Below are positions 1 to 6,850 of a DNA stretch of 8,812 bases, one piece after another. Source of the DNA: Nitrososphaerota archaeon (GTDB taxonomy: Archaea > Thermoproteota > Nitrososphaeria > Nitrososphaerales > UBA57); NCBI GenBank assembly GCA_016180375.1, contig JACPBJ010000028.1, positions 1 through 8,812 on the forward strand. The letters are read 5' to 3'. Each line of letters starts with the position of its first letter. Position 1 is the first letter of the stretch. The notes under the pieces were generated by a model. It did no database searches and was not told the DNA's origin. It saw only the letters and a program-made list of their open reading frames with translations. Both the position numbers and the translations under genes were made by a program.

Positions 1-741
1 GCAGAGGCTAAACTTGCAGAGCAGAAGTCAAAGATTCTGCTTCAGGTGCAAAAAGAAGAGAGCGGGAAGTTGGTTGTTAGGAAAGAGCCCTTATGGTTCG
101 AACGCTACAGATGGATGAAGACCTCTGAAGGACTGCTTGCAATTGGTGGCAGGGACGCTCACTCGAACACAGCGATAATACGAAAACACCTTTCGAGCAA
201 TGACATTGTATTACACGCGGAAATCGTCGGTTCTCCCTTTTTCGTAATCAAAGATGCAAGCGAGGCTAATTTGCAATCAACAAACGAGGTTGCGAAGGCT
301 GTAGTTTCCTACAGCAGAGCGTGGAGAGAGGGTATCAGGGCTACGGATGCATATTGGATCAAGCCGGAGCAGGTCAAGTTGCAGGCACCAACAGGCATGT
401 TCCTTGCAAAAGGGAGTTTCCTTATCGAAGGGAAGAAGAACTACATAAAGTCCATAAAACTTGAACTTGCGGTGGGGGCTTGCAGGGTTGAGGGAAGGGA
501 TACACTCATGGGCGGTCCTCTTGAAGCCGTCATAAAGAATTGCGATGCTTACGTTCTTCTAACACCTGAAAATGTTAAGGCGACTGACACGGCTAAGAAG
601 GTAAAGGCAGACATAATCGCGTTATTGGATGAAGAGAAAGTAAATATATTCAAGCACATTCCCCTTGATGATTTTGTTAGAGTGCTCCCGTCTGGAGGAG
701 GAAAGGTCATAGGCAAGGGGCGCGGGGAGCAAAAGGATTAA
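1..741 (+). CDS. rqcH: RqcH/NEMF-family ribosome quality-control protein, C-terminal part (5' end outside window)
   Basis: The frame is open from base 1, so the start lies upstream; the GTG at 46 is internal. The 246 visible residues contain the NFACT-R (DUF814) domain, about residues 30-140. Its hallmarks are the WFERYRW segment, GGRDAHSN at about 49-56, a D-x-x-x-H-A-E-I-x-G-S-P stretch, and a later APTG...KGSF...GKKNYI block. In this family NFACT-R contacts tRNA and the large ribosomal subunit on stalled, split ribosomes. Bacterial and archaeal RqcH and eukaryotic NEMF/Rqc2 add C-terminal tails to the stuck nascent chain. The NFACT-N and coiled-coil regions are off-window, so the catalytic N-terminal residues cannot be checked. 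The protein ends in a basic Gly/Lys-rich tail. The next gene starts 31 bp downstream on the same strand. Family assignment is firm; tailing activity is inferred from the family. Confidence 0.93.
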   Translation, partial: AEAKLAEQKSKILLQVQKEESGKLVVRKEPLWFERYRWMKTSEGLLAIGGRDAHSNTAIIRKHLSSNDIVLHAEIVGSPFFVIKDASEANLQSTNEVAKAVVSYSRAWREGIRATDAYWIKPEQVKLQAPTGMFLAKGSFLIEGKKNYIKSIKLELAVGACRVEGRDTLMGGPLEAVIKNCDAYVLLTPENVKATDTAKKVKADIIALLDEEKVNIFKHIPLDDFVRVLPSGGGKVIGKGRGEQKD

Positions 742-772
742 GAGGGTTCTACTGAGGGCAGACGGTGTAACC

Positions 773-1360
773 ATGGCATACGACGGCTCTATGATAAGGA
801 CAAAGGTGCTGGTGCGTGAGGTAATGAATAGCCCAGTGATAACAGTCAAGCCTACTGCTAAACTCAATGCAGTTGCAAAGAAGATGGTTGAACTTGGAGT
901 AGGCAGTATTGTAGTTATGGAGAAAGAGAAGCCAATTGGGATAATCACGGATACTAACATAGTGGAAAAGATCGTTGCCAAGAATGCCGTTCCCAGCAAA
1001 CTTGCAGCTGCAAAGATAATGTCCTCGCCTCTTCACACCATAGAATCAACAAAGGATCTTTCAGACGCTGCGAGGCTAATGAGGAAGCTACGCGTAAAGA
1101 GGTTGGGCGTTACAAAGAAGGGCGATCTCGTTGGCATGGTATCGGTCTCTGATGTTCTGTCTGTCACTCCAGAGCTCATCGACATCGTTTCCGAAAAAGC
1201 GAAGATAATGACGGGTGAGTCGAGAAGAGTTAGAGGTTATGTTGAGGGTTATTGTGATAACTGTGGAAAGTGGTCGGAATATCTAGAGGAGATAGACAAC
1301 AAATACGTCTGCGAGGAGTGTAGGCTAGAATCTGCTACTGGGGAGCTGCCAGAGCAGTAG
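773..1360 (+). CDS. CBS-domain pair protein with C-terminal zinc ribbon
   Basis: The 195-aa soluble protein has two tandem CBS domains, about residues 12-68 and 77-133, which form a Bateman module that usually binds adenine nucleotides or SAM. Each begins with a typical V/IM-S-P segment. The second carries the canonical G-h-h-S-x-x-D ligand motif (G121, S124, D127). In the first, the matching Asp position is Asn (G56, T59, N62), so one site may bind differently or not at all. The C-terminus is a zinc ribbon with C161/C164 and C180/C183. The start is ATG 773: GGTG at 764-767 gives Shine-Dalgarno-like pairing 5 nt upstream, and no earlier start codon follows the in-frame stop at 710. It sits between rqcH and pyrC. 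It abuts pyrC with no gap, so co-transcription is likely. The partner or regulated target is unknown; the zinc ribbon suggests protein or nucleic-acid contact (inference). Confidence 0.9.
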   Translation: MAYDGSMIRTKVLVREVMNSPVITVKPTAKLNAVAKKMVELGVGSIVVMEKEKPIGIITDTNIVEKIVAKNAVPSKLAAAKIMSSPLHTIESTKDLSDAARLMRKLRVKRLGVTKKGDLVGMVSVSDVLSVTPELIDIVSEKAKIMTGESRRVRGYVEGYCDNCGKWSEYLEEIDNKYVCEECRLESATGELPEQ

Positions 1361-1371
1361 TTGAGCTCCCT
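1340..1371 (+). promoter_or_regulatory. Hairpin spanning the CBS gene stop and pyrC start
   Basis: GGGAGCT (1341-1347) and AGCTCCC (1364-1370) are perfect 7-bp inverted arms; 1340/1371 adds a possible G-U pair. The 16-nt loop holds the TAG stop of the upstream gene (1358-1360) and the TTG start of pyrC (1361-1363). The 5' arm contains the only SD-like purine run (GGGGAG) before pyrC, so folding would mask it. Arms of this quality occur by chance about ten times in a window this size, so the position at the junction is the notable part, not the stem. A translational-coupling role is inference. Confidence 0.4.
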
Positions 1372-2668
1372 GAATATAGTAAATGGCAAGCTTTGGACTG
1401 GTAGCGGTTTTGTCGATGCTGGTATTTCAATAGTAGATGATTGGATAGCAAAGATAGGCAAAGGACCCACTCTGCCTAAAGCTGAGAGAGTCCTCAATGC
1501 CAAAGGAAAGTTTGTCTTTCCGGGCTTCGTTGATGTTCATACGCATCTTAGGGATGCGGACTATTCTTACAAAGAGCACTTCAGAAGCGGAACATCTGCT
1601 GCAGTTGCCGGAGGCTTCACGACGGTTCTCGACATGCCCAACACTTCTCCACCTATTACAAATGCACAAGCCCTGAAGAGGAGGATTCGAAGTGCCCAAG
1701 GCAAGATATTCTGCGATGTGGGCTTCTATGGAAGCACAAACTCTGTGGAAATTACCAGAGAACTCGCGAATGCAGGTTGCATTGCTTTCAAGGCATACCT
1801 TCACAAGACTATCAATGGTGTATCATTCACCTCCGATGAGTACATTGAAACTCTGGCAATGGCTGCGAAGAAATTCCATCGGGTGGTTTGCTTTCATGCG
1901 GAAGACAGAAAATACCTCGGCAGAACTGAGCCCAAAACTGCGAAAGACCATTTGTTAACCCATCCTCCAAAAGCTGAAGTTTCAGCAATTGCCAAGTTGA
2001 TCAAGATAGCAAAGAAAACGGGTGCCAAGGTACATGTATGCCATCTATCCACAAAAGATGGACTTAATCTAATCAAGAAAGCAAAAAGAAACACTGACAT
2101 TACTTGTGAGGCAACACCCCACCATCTTCTGCTTACAGAATCGCTTCTGACAAAACTTGGAGGGCTGGCAGTCGTCGAACCCCCACTGAGGAGTAAAGAG
2201 GACGTTGCAACAATAGTCAAAGGAATTGCTGATGGTTCCGTAGAAATCATCGCGACGGATCATGCGCCTCATTCCTTGAAGGAAAAGCTAGGCAAAAATC
2301 CCAGACCGGGTTTTCCCGGGCTTGAGACCGCTGCGGGAGTTCTTATGACACTAGTCAGCAAAGGCATAATTCCAATGGGAGGGATCGTTTCGGCTCTAAC
2401 AACAAACCCGGCAAGAAGATTCAGTTTGCATGCGGGCAAATTGGCACAGGGAGAGAGGGCAAATGTAACCATCCTCGACCCGCAGAAAAAATGGAAGATA
2501 GACCCGAGCAAGTTCTACTCCAAGGCAAAATACTCGCCTTTTGACGGAATGGAAGTCCAAGGTAGAATCATGGCGACGATCGTAGGAGGAAAAGTAGTAT
2601 TTGAGGACGGGCAAATAATCTCGGAGCCAGCAGGGAAAGTGGTGCTTGGAAAGCAGATTCGCAGTTGA
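1361..2668 (+). CDS. pyrC: Dihydroorotase (amidohydrolase superfamily)
   Basis: This enzyme interconverts carbamoyl-aspartate and dihydroorotate, the third step of pyrimidine synthesis, in the cytoplasm. At 435 aa it has the usual class I length. Visible active-site elements are metal-binding HTHLRD (H60, H62, R64, D65), MPNT with N94 for substrate, FKAYLH with K144 (candidate carboxylated metal-bridging lysine), CFHAED (H179), VHVCHLST (H228), TPHHLLL (254-258), EPPLR (273-277) and TDHAPH (D300). The HTHLRD and PPLR signatures favour dihydroorotase over hydantoinase or allantoinase. The start is TTG 1361, directly after the previous stop and in the same frame. Homologues begin with a similar hydrophobic beta-strand, and no ATG or GTG lies in the first codons. 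Its end overlaps the next gene by 23 bp. A hairpin enclosing the start codon could modulate initiation. Confidence 0.93.
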   Translation: MSSLNIVNGKLWTGSGFVDAGISIVDDWIAKIGKGPTLPKAERVLNAKGKFVFPGFVDVHTHLRDADYSYKEHFRSGTSAAVAGGFTTVLDMPNTSPPITNAQALKRRIRSAQGKIFCDVGFYGSTNSVEITRELANAGCIAFKAYLHKTINGVSFTSDEYIETLAMAAKKFHRVVCFHAEDRKYLGRTEPKTAKDHLLTHPPKAEVSAIAKLIKIAKKTGAKVHVCHLSTKDGLNLIKKAKRNTDITCEATPHHLLLTESLLTKLGGLAVVEPPLRSKEDVATIVKGIADGSVEIIATDHAPHSLKEKLGKNPRPGFPGLETAAGVLMTLVSKGIIPMGGIVSALTTNPARRFSLHAGKLAQGERANVTILDPQKKWKIDPSKFYSKAKYSPFDGMEVQGRIMATIVGGKVVFEDGQIISEPAGKVVLGKQIRS

Positions 2669-3131
2669 CGGCATGCTTGGGAGCTTAGCGAGGAAGCTCC
2701 GAATATACGGCTTCGATACGCTTTATGACACTTCGCTCGACGATGATCAGCTGATAAGGCTTGCCCACACGAGGCAACTGATTCTCCTTACTTCTGACAA
2801 GGAACTATTCGCGAGAGCTCTTAGAGCAGGTATCCAGTCAATCCTGCTGACAGAGGAAAATGATGCGAGACGGCTTGTTACCATCTTCCGAACCCTAAAA
2901 GTTTCTTCAGGCAACATCGATGCGGAGAAATCCAGATGCGCGTCCTGCAATGGCGAGCTATCGACAATCAACCGATCTGATCTCAAGGTTTCCCTTCCAG
3001 ATACCGTACTTAAGAGGCACGAGCAATTTTACCTCTGCAAGAATTGCAGCAAGGTCTACTGGAAGGGGGGCCATTGGAGAAGATTAGAATCCTTGGGAAG
3101 AGAAGTTAGCAAGAGCCTAGAGCAAACTTAA
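2646..3131 (+). CDS. Mut7-C RNase-domain protein with zinc ribbon
   Basis: The 161-aa protein matches the archaeal/bacterial Mut7-C family, a PIN-like nuclease fold named after the C-terminus of the exonuclease Mut-7. The N-terminus has the hallmark VDGMLGSLARKLRIYGFDT (residues 7-25, acidic D8), an Asp cluster D32-D34 and LLTSD with D51, the expected acidic metal-binding positions. A C-terminal zinc ribbon follows, with C98/C101 and C131/C134, ending in the typical KVYWKGGHW block (136-144). The start is TTG 2646, inside pyrC and out of its frame. It places the hallmark at the usual distance from the N-terminus, and AGGGAA (2632-2637) lies 8 nt upstream. The overlap implies translational coupling to pyrC. 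It is presumed to cut RNA; no specific substrate is known to me. Confidence 0.9.
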   Translation: MESRFAVDGMLGSLARKLRIYGFDTLYDTSLDDDQLIRLAHTRQLILLTSDKELFARALRAGIQSILLTEENDARRLVTIFRTLKVSSGNIDAEKSRCASCNGELSTINRSDLKVSLPDTVLKRHEQFYLCKNCSKVYWKGGHWRRLESLGREVSKSLEQT

Positions 3132-3161
3132 TTCAAAGCTCTTTGTAATCGATTGTAACCT

Positions 3162-3773
3162 ATGGAAATAGACGAGGCTGCGGGTGTCTTTCTAGTAACG
3201 ACTGCAAGGAAGACTGTGGAAGGGCTCTTTACTAACGGTCATCTTGTCAGCCCTCCTAGAGAATATCCTCACATCTTTGATACTAATGCTGGTGTATTTG
3301 TTACCATAAACAAGGCCAACGGAGCAGAAAAGGAATTGAGAGGCTGCATAGGTTTCCCCTATCCCGACAAACCTCTCGTAGAAGCACTTGTGAGAGCTGC
3401 AGCGGCATCCGCAACAGAAGACCCTCGCTTTCCTCCAGTTTCGAAAGAAGAATTGCCCAAAGTTGTTTTTGAAGTGAGCGTGCTCACCCCTCCCGAGCAA
3501 ATCAATGTCGCATCGCCTAGGGAATTGCCCCAAAAGATCAAAGTGGGTTCTGATGGCCTTATAGTAAAATGGGCCTATGGGAGCGGGCTGCTTCTCCCTC
3601 TAGTCCCTATGGAATATGGCTGGGATGCGGAAGAGTTCCTTGGCAATGCTTGCATGAAGGCTGGGGCAACTCCAGATATCTGGCTGGTTCCAAGCACGAA
3701 AGTCTACAAATTCAATGCTGTAGTATTCGAAGAAGCAGAGCCGAGAGGGAAAGTAGTAAGAAAGCTGGCATAA
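3162..3773 (+). CDS. AMMECR1-family protein
   Basis: The 203-aa protein has the AMMECR1 domain over nearly its whole length, with the invariant LRGCIG motif at residues 59-64 (C62), a conserved alpha-helical segment EALVRAAAASATEDPRFPP (about 74-92), and the C-terminal LLLPLVPMEYGW and LGNACMKAG blocks (about 143-168). Length is normal for the archaeal form. The biochemical role is not established. The conserved Cys-containing motif suggests an enzyme, and some prokaryotic members are fused to or encoded beside Memo-like and radical SAM proteins, neither of which is visible here. The ATG at 3162 lies 30 bp after the preceding gene; an in-frame stop at 3156 rules out earlier starts. No clear SD is seen. 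Only 4 bp separate it from the glycosyltransferase gene downstream, so the two are probably co-translated. Confidence 0.92.
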   Translation: MEIDEAAGVFLVTTARKTVEGLFTNGHLVSPPREYPHIFDTNAGVFVTINKANGAEKELRGCIGFPYPDKPLVEALVRAAAASATEDPRFPPVSKEELPKVVFEVSVLTPPEQINVASPRELPQKIKVGSDGLIVKWAYGSGLLLPLVPMEYGWDAEEFLGNACMKAGATPDIWLVPSTKVYKFNAVVFEEAEPRGKVVRKLA

Positions 3774-3777
3774 GTCT

Positions 3778-4947
3778 ATGGATCCTTTGATTTACCTGCC
3801 ATCGTATGGTTCTGGGCTGGGGCATGTCAGCAGGCTCTCTGTAATAGCAAGCGATCTAAAATCAAGAGGCTACCCTGTAAGATTCTCCTCATCTGGAGAG
3901 GGTGCAAGATACCTCCAGGAGCAGGGGTTCGAGTGCGATATATGCCCAGAAATTGACGTTGGATGGGCTGATGGAAAGCCTTCGGCGATGAAGACCTTGC
4001 TGAACCTTCCCAGCATGACGTTGAGTTTTGTAAAGCAGGTTCGATTTGAGACAAAAAATATGAAGGCTATAAAACCAAAAATCGTCGTAAATGATTCAAG
4101 GCTCTCAAGCGTGATAGCGGCATCAAAACTTGAGATTCCATGCATAACCATGCTGAATCAGGTTCGGATATCTCTGCCTGAAGGGAGATTGAAGAGGGTT
4201 GCTGGCTTCGGAGAGCGGCAAGGAGCCGAAGTGCTAGGACGCATGTGGTCTCGAAGTGATAAGATACTGGTTCCTGACCTCCCTCCTCCCTATACGATCT
4301 GCGCCAAGAACGTATGGGATATTGATGTTGTAGCCAGCAAGCTGGATTACGTTGGCTTTGTTGTGAAAAAGAAAGAATTCGACAAGGACGATCTCTCGAA
4401 AGTCAAGGCAAGATTCGAAATAAACGGTTCGACAAGGACATTCTTTGCGCAGATAAGCGGCCCAGATGGGACTCGTGAAAATGCGATACAGAAGGTGCTC
4501 GAAGTTTCAAAGAAGGCAGATAGAGATGTCTCGTTCATAGTCTCTGCAGGGAATCCGGGAGGCCGTACCGAACCTGTGAAGATGGGGAACTCATGGTACT
4601 TCGAATGGTGCCCCATCAAAGACGAGCTCTTTGCTCTGGCAGATTACGCAATTATTAGGGGAGGGCATTCTACGATAGCTCAATCGGTGTCGTATGGAAA
4701 GCCCATGATCGTTCTGCCAATTGAAAATCACTCTGAGCAGATTGGAAATGGGAAGAAGGTTTCAGAGCTAGGATTGGGGCTGTGCATCGATTCTCGTTTG
4801 GAGACAGAGTCACTGCTAGAGGCAACAGAGGAAATCTCTTCCAATGACAAATACACGAGCAAGGCTCAGGAAGTTGCGGAGATAGCAGAGAAGCACAACG
4901 GACCTGAAAATGCGGTCAATGCAGTTCTTTCCTCCATACGCCAATAA
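3778..4947 (+). CDS. GT-B glycosyltransferase (GT28/GT1, MurG-like)
   Basis: The 389-aa protein has the layout of a two-domain GT-B glycosyltransferase. The N-terminal glycine loop GSGLGHVSR (residues 11-19) resembles the GxGH motif of MurG and UDP-glycosyltransferases for acceptor binding. The C-terminal donor-binding domain carries RGGHSTIAQSVSYGKP (294-309) followed by LPIENHSEQ (313-321), the usual nucleotide-sugar contacts. No signal peptide or strong TM segment is visible, so it is likely cytosolic or membrane-peripheral. Donor and acceptor cannot be told from sequence; candidates include lipid-linked sugars for protein glycosylation or glycolipid headgroups. It starts 4 bp after the AMMECR1-family gene and looks like the last gene of the plus-strand run, since a promoter-like element follows at 4953. 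MurG itself is unlikely in an archaeon, which lacks murein. Confidence 0.85.
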   Translation: MDPLIYLPSYGSGLGHVSRLSVIASDLKSRGYPVRFSSSGEGARYLQEQGFECDICPEIDVGWADGKPSAMKTLLNLPSMTLSFVKQVRFETKNMKAIKPKIVVNDSRLSSVIAASKLEIPCITMLNQVRISLPEGRLKRVAGFGERQGAEVLGRMWSRSDKILVPDLPPPYTICAKNVWDIDVVASKLDYVGFVVKKKEFDKDDLSKVKARFEINGSTRTFFAQISGPDGTRENAIQKVLEVSKKADRDVSFIVSAGNPGGRTEPVKMGNSWYFEWCPIKDELFALADYAIIRGGHSTIAQSVSYGKPMIVLPIENHSEQIGNGKKVSELGLGLCIDSRLETESLLEATEEISSNDKYTSKAQEVAEIAEKHNGPENAVNAVLSSIRQ

Positions 4948-4952
4948 CAAGA

Positions 4953-4958
4953 TTTTAT
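4953..4958 (+). promoter_or_regulatory. TATA-like box of asnS
   Basis: TTTTAT, preceded by a purine-rich BRE-like stretch, lies about 30 nt before the asnS ATG. This is the spacing expected if transcription starts at or just before the ATG. No Shine-Dalgarno sequence is seen there, which fits a leaderless mRNA. Confidence 0.45.
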
Positions 4959-4987
4959 TCTAGCGCCATTGAATTTGAGAAGCGCGA

Positions 4988-6283
4988 ATGACAGCCCAAC
5001 GCTATACAGTAGAGGAAGCTTTCCGCCTAGCAGATGGTTCACCTGTCATGCTTTATGGTTGGATCAAATCGAAGAGTCAGATCGGAGGGCTAACATTCGC
5101 AGTCCTCAGAGATGGAACTGGTCAGATACAGATCGCTGCAAGGAAGAATGTTGCCAATGCTGATGCTCTTGCTGCAATTCAGCAGGTTACGACTGAATCT
5201 GCAGTTTCCGTTGAAGGCGCCGTTAAGAGCGATGCCAGAGCTCCTGATGGAAGAGAGATTCAGGTTAAGGATTTCAAGATACTTGCCAAATCTGAGAAAT
5301 GGCCGATCACAAAGAGTGCAGTAACATCTCCTTCCTTTCTCTATGACAACAGGCACCTCTCAATAAGAGGGAGAAAGTCAATCGCCGTGATGAAGGTCAG
5401 AGCTGAAGTGATCTATGCAACTTTCGATTTCTTCATTAAAAGAGGTTTCACTCTCATAAGCGCCCCAACTATCGTGCAATCGGCATGCGAAGGAGGTTCA
5501 ACGCTCTTCGAGCTGAACTATTTTGGGCAGAAGGCATACCTCTCACAGAGCGCTCAGCTTTACGAAGAGGCAGCGATATTTTCATTTGAGAAGGTCTTCA
5601 TATTCCAGCCAGCATTCAGGGCGGAGAAGTCAAAGACTTCGAAACATTTGACAGAGTTCTGGATGATAGAGGCGGAGCAGGCATTCGTTAGCCAAGAGGA
5701 GAACCTGAAACTTCAAGAAGATCTTGTAAATGCGATAGCAAGCAGGGTTGCTGAGAAGAGGGCAAAGGAGCTTGATGTGCTTGGAAGGAAGATAATCGTT
5801 CCCGAGCCTCCTTTTCCGAAGGTGAGCTATGATGAGGTTCTCGACATGGCTGAAAAGAAGGGCATGGGTTTCGAGTGGGGAGAGGATATCCCTACCAACG
5901 TTGAGAGAGAAGTCTCACAGACCTTTGACAGGCCTTTCTTCATAACCGACTATCCATTATCGGCAAGGAGTTTCTACCACATGACAAAGCCCGACAATGA
6001 TAAAGTTACAAAGTCTGCCGATCTCATAGCACCGGAAGGATACGGGGAGATTGCCACAGGAGGAGAAAGAATCTCCAATTATGACATGCTTATGGAGAGG
6101 GTGAAGAAGCAGGAGTTGCCTGCTGAATCGTTCCAATGGTACCTCGATCTCAGGAAGTATGGCATGCCTACACATGCAGGTTTTGGCATCGGAGTCGAGA
6201 GGACTGCAAGATGGCTCTGCGGCCTGAAGCACATCAGAGCCGCTAGTTTATTCCCAAGAACAATTACAAGAGTCAATCCATAG
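4988..6283 (+). CDS. asnS: Asparaginyl-tRNA synthetase (class IIb)
   Basis: This enzyme charges tRNA-Asn with asparagine in the cytoplasm. The 431 aa match the standard length. An N-terminal OB-fold anticodon-binding domain covers about residues 20-110 (VMLYGWIKSKSQIGGLTFAVLRDGTG). The class II core follows: motif 1 around FFIKRGFTLISAPT, motif 2 with FRAEKSKTSKHLTEFWMIEAE (R211, E213), and motif 3 with GVERTARWLCG (E404, R405). EFWMIEAE after motif 2 and the YWDL-type QWYLDLRKYG segment favour AsnRS over archaeal AspRS. Its presence suggests that direct Asn charging operates, although an amidotransferase route elsewhere in the genome cannot be excluded. The ATG at 4988 has no SD but a TATA-like box about 30 nt upstream. 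Forty bp separate it from the glycosyltransferase gene. Confidence 0.93.
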   Translation: MTAQRYTVEEAFRLADGSPVMLYGWIKSKSQIGGLTFAVLRDGTGQIQIAARKNVANADALAAIQQVTTESAVSVEGAVKSDARAPDGREIQVKDFKILAKSEKWPITKSAVTSPSFLYDNRHLSIRGRKSIAVMKVRAEVIYATFDFFIKRGFTLISAPTIVQSACEGGSTLFELNYFGQKAYLSQSAQLYEEAAIFSFEKVFIFQPAFRAEKSKTSKHLTEFWMIEAEQAFVSQEENLKLQEDLVNAIASRVAEKRAKELDVLGRKIIVPEPPFPKVSYDEVLDMAEKKGMGFEWGEDIPTNVEREVSQTFDRPFFITDYPLSARSFYHMTKPDNDKVTKSADLIAPEGYGEIATGGERISNYDMLMERVKKQELPAESFQWYLDLRKYGMPTHAGFGIGVERTARWLCGLKHIRAASLFPRTITRVNP

Positions 6284-6294
6284 AGTCGTAACGC

Positions 6295-6301
6295 CTTATA
6301 G
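6295..6301 (+). promoter_or_regulatory. TATA-like box of the GNAT gene
   Basis: CTTATAG is centred about 30 nt before the TTG start of the acetyltransferase gene. No SD-like purine run of canonical type precedes that start. The geometry fits a leaderless transcript with its own promoter downstream of asnS. Confidence 0.4.
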
Positions 6302-6327
6302 GTAGCATTTCTAACAATAAAAGAAGA

Positions 6328-6780
6328 TTGAGCAAAGATCTGACTCTGTTAGGGGTCAAGGGAAAGATTAGAGGGTTCAAGATTGAGGACTATCAGGAGA
6401 TTGTCAGTTTATGGAAGAAAGTTGGCCTTGCTGAAAAGGGCGAGAACACAAAGGAAGATCTCATCGAGCAGCAGAAAGTTGCAAAAGACCTCTTCTTGGT
6501 CTATGAAGTTGATGGGAAGATCGCTGGAACCGTAATAGGAGGGTGGGACGGCTGGAGGGCGTGGATATACAGAATAGCTGTAGCTCCGGAATATCAGAGG
6601 AAAGGTATTGGGTCAAAGCTGATTTTGGAAATAACGAAAAGACTTTCCTCGAAAGGAGGCAAAAGATTCAGAGCCCTGATAATGTCGCATAACGACCCCT
6701 CTAAATCGATGTTTCAGAAGACGGGTTTCAAGCTGCACGAAAAGATTGTTCTCGCGACGAAGGACGATTTATGCTGCTGA
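6328..6780 (+). CDS. GNAT-family N-acetyltransferase, YpeA-like
   Basis: The 150-aa single-domain protein uses acetyl-CoA to acylate an amine; its substrate is unknown. The acetyl-CoA pyrophosphate loop is clear: RIAVAPEYQRKGIGSKLI (about residues 83-100), with the Q/R-x-x-G-I-G motif. Earlier segments IVSLWKKVGL and LFLVYEVDGKIAGTVIGGWDGWR resemble the YpeA subgroup of GNATs, and the C-terminal MFQKTGFKLHEK block is the usual final strand-helix-strand. The start is TTG 6328. An in-frame stop at 6289 leaves only this and a rare ATT codon at 6307 as options. It probably has its own promoter (TATA-like box at 6295) and ends in a terminator-like hairpin overlapping its stop. Protein N-terminal or small-molecule acetylation are both possible. 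Confidence 0.87.
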   Translation: MSKDLTLLGVKGKIRGFKIEDYQEIVSLWKKVGLAEKGENTKEDLIEQQKVAKDLFLVYEVDGKIAGTVIGGWDGWRAWIYRIAVAPEYQRKGIGSKLILEITKRLSSKGGKRFRALIMSHNDPSKSMFQKTGFKLHEKIVLATKDDLCC

Positions 6781-6796
6781 TGCTTGTATCAGTTTT
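6777..6796 (+). terminator. Terminator-like hairpin over the GNAT stop codon
   Basis: CTGAT (6777-6781) and ATCAG (6788-6792) form a 5-bp stem with a 6-nt loop. A run of four T follows, then GTTG. The TGA stop lies in the 5' arm. The stem is short and AT-rich, so it is weak alone; the T-run and position support a transcript end. Confidence 0.3.
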
Positions 6797-6840
6797 GTTG
6801 CAGCGAACCCTCTAATCCTCTCTATGCTATAATAATACCC

Positions 6841-6845
6841 GTGAT
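6841..6845 (+). promoter_or_regulatory. Shine-Dalgarno-like site of the cupredoxin gene
   Basis: GTGAT matches the 3' part of the archaeal SD consensus GGAGGTGAT and lies 5 nt before ATG 6851. It supports that start. A TATA-like TATAATAA at 6828-6835 sits too close to serve a transcript that includes this site. Confidence 0.4.
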
Positions 6846-6850
6846 GAAAA

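Noticed and set aside
622..999. Minus-strand open frame of 125 codons across the rqcH end and CBS gene
   Set aside because: It lies antisense to two well-supported genes, has no recognisable domain, and looks like a shadow of their codon pattern. The same holds for minus frames at 1427-1804, 1894-2250, 3192-3533 and 4347-4619.
1358..1360. TAG as a possible pyrrolysine codon joining the CBS gene and pyrC
   Set aside because: asnS, the cupredoxin gene and the HNH gene also end in TAG as ordinary stops, and nothing in the window points to pyrrolysine genes. The same-frame junction is reported separately.
3134..3154. CAAAG/CTTTG foldback and AATCGATT palindrome upstream of the AMMECR1 gene
   Set aside because: The foldback has a 2-nt loop and 5-bp arms, and the palindrome is only 8 bp. 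Neither has T-tract or operator context.
3569..3790. Plus-strand 73-codon frame overlapping the AMMECR1 gene end
   Set aside because: It has low-complexity content out of frame with the conserved AMMECR1 blocks, and no RBS or homology was recognised.
4988..6283. Archaeal aspartyl-tRNA synthetase in place of AsnRS
   Set aside because: The residues after motif 2 (EFWMIEAE) and the C-terminal WYLDLRKYG context match AsnRS better.
6828..6835. TATAATAA as the cupredoxin promoter
   Set aside because: It lies only 16-23 nt before the ATG, so transcription from it would begin near or after the start codon and lose the SD-like site.
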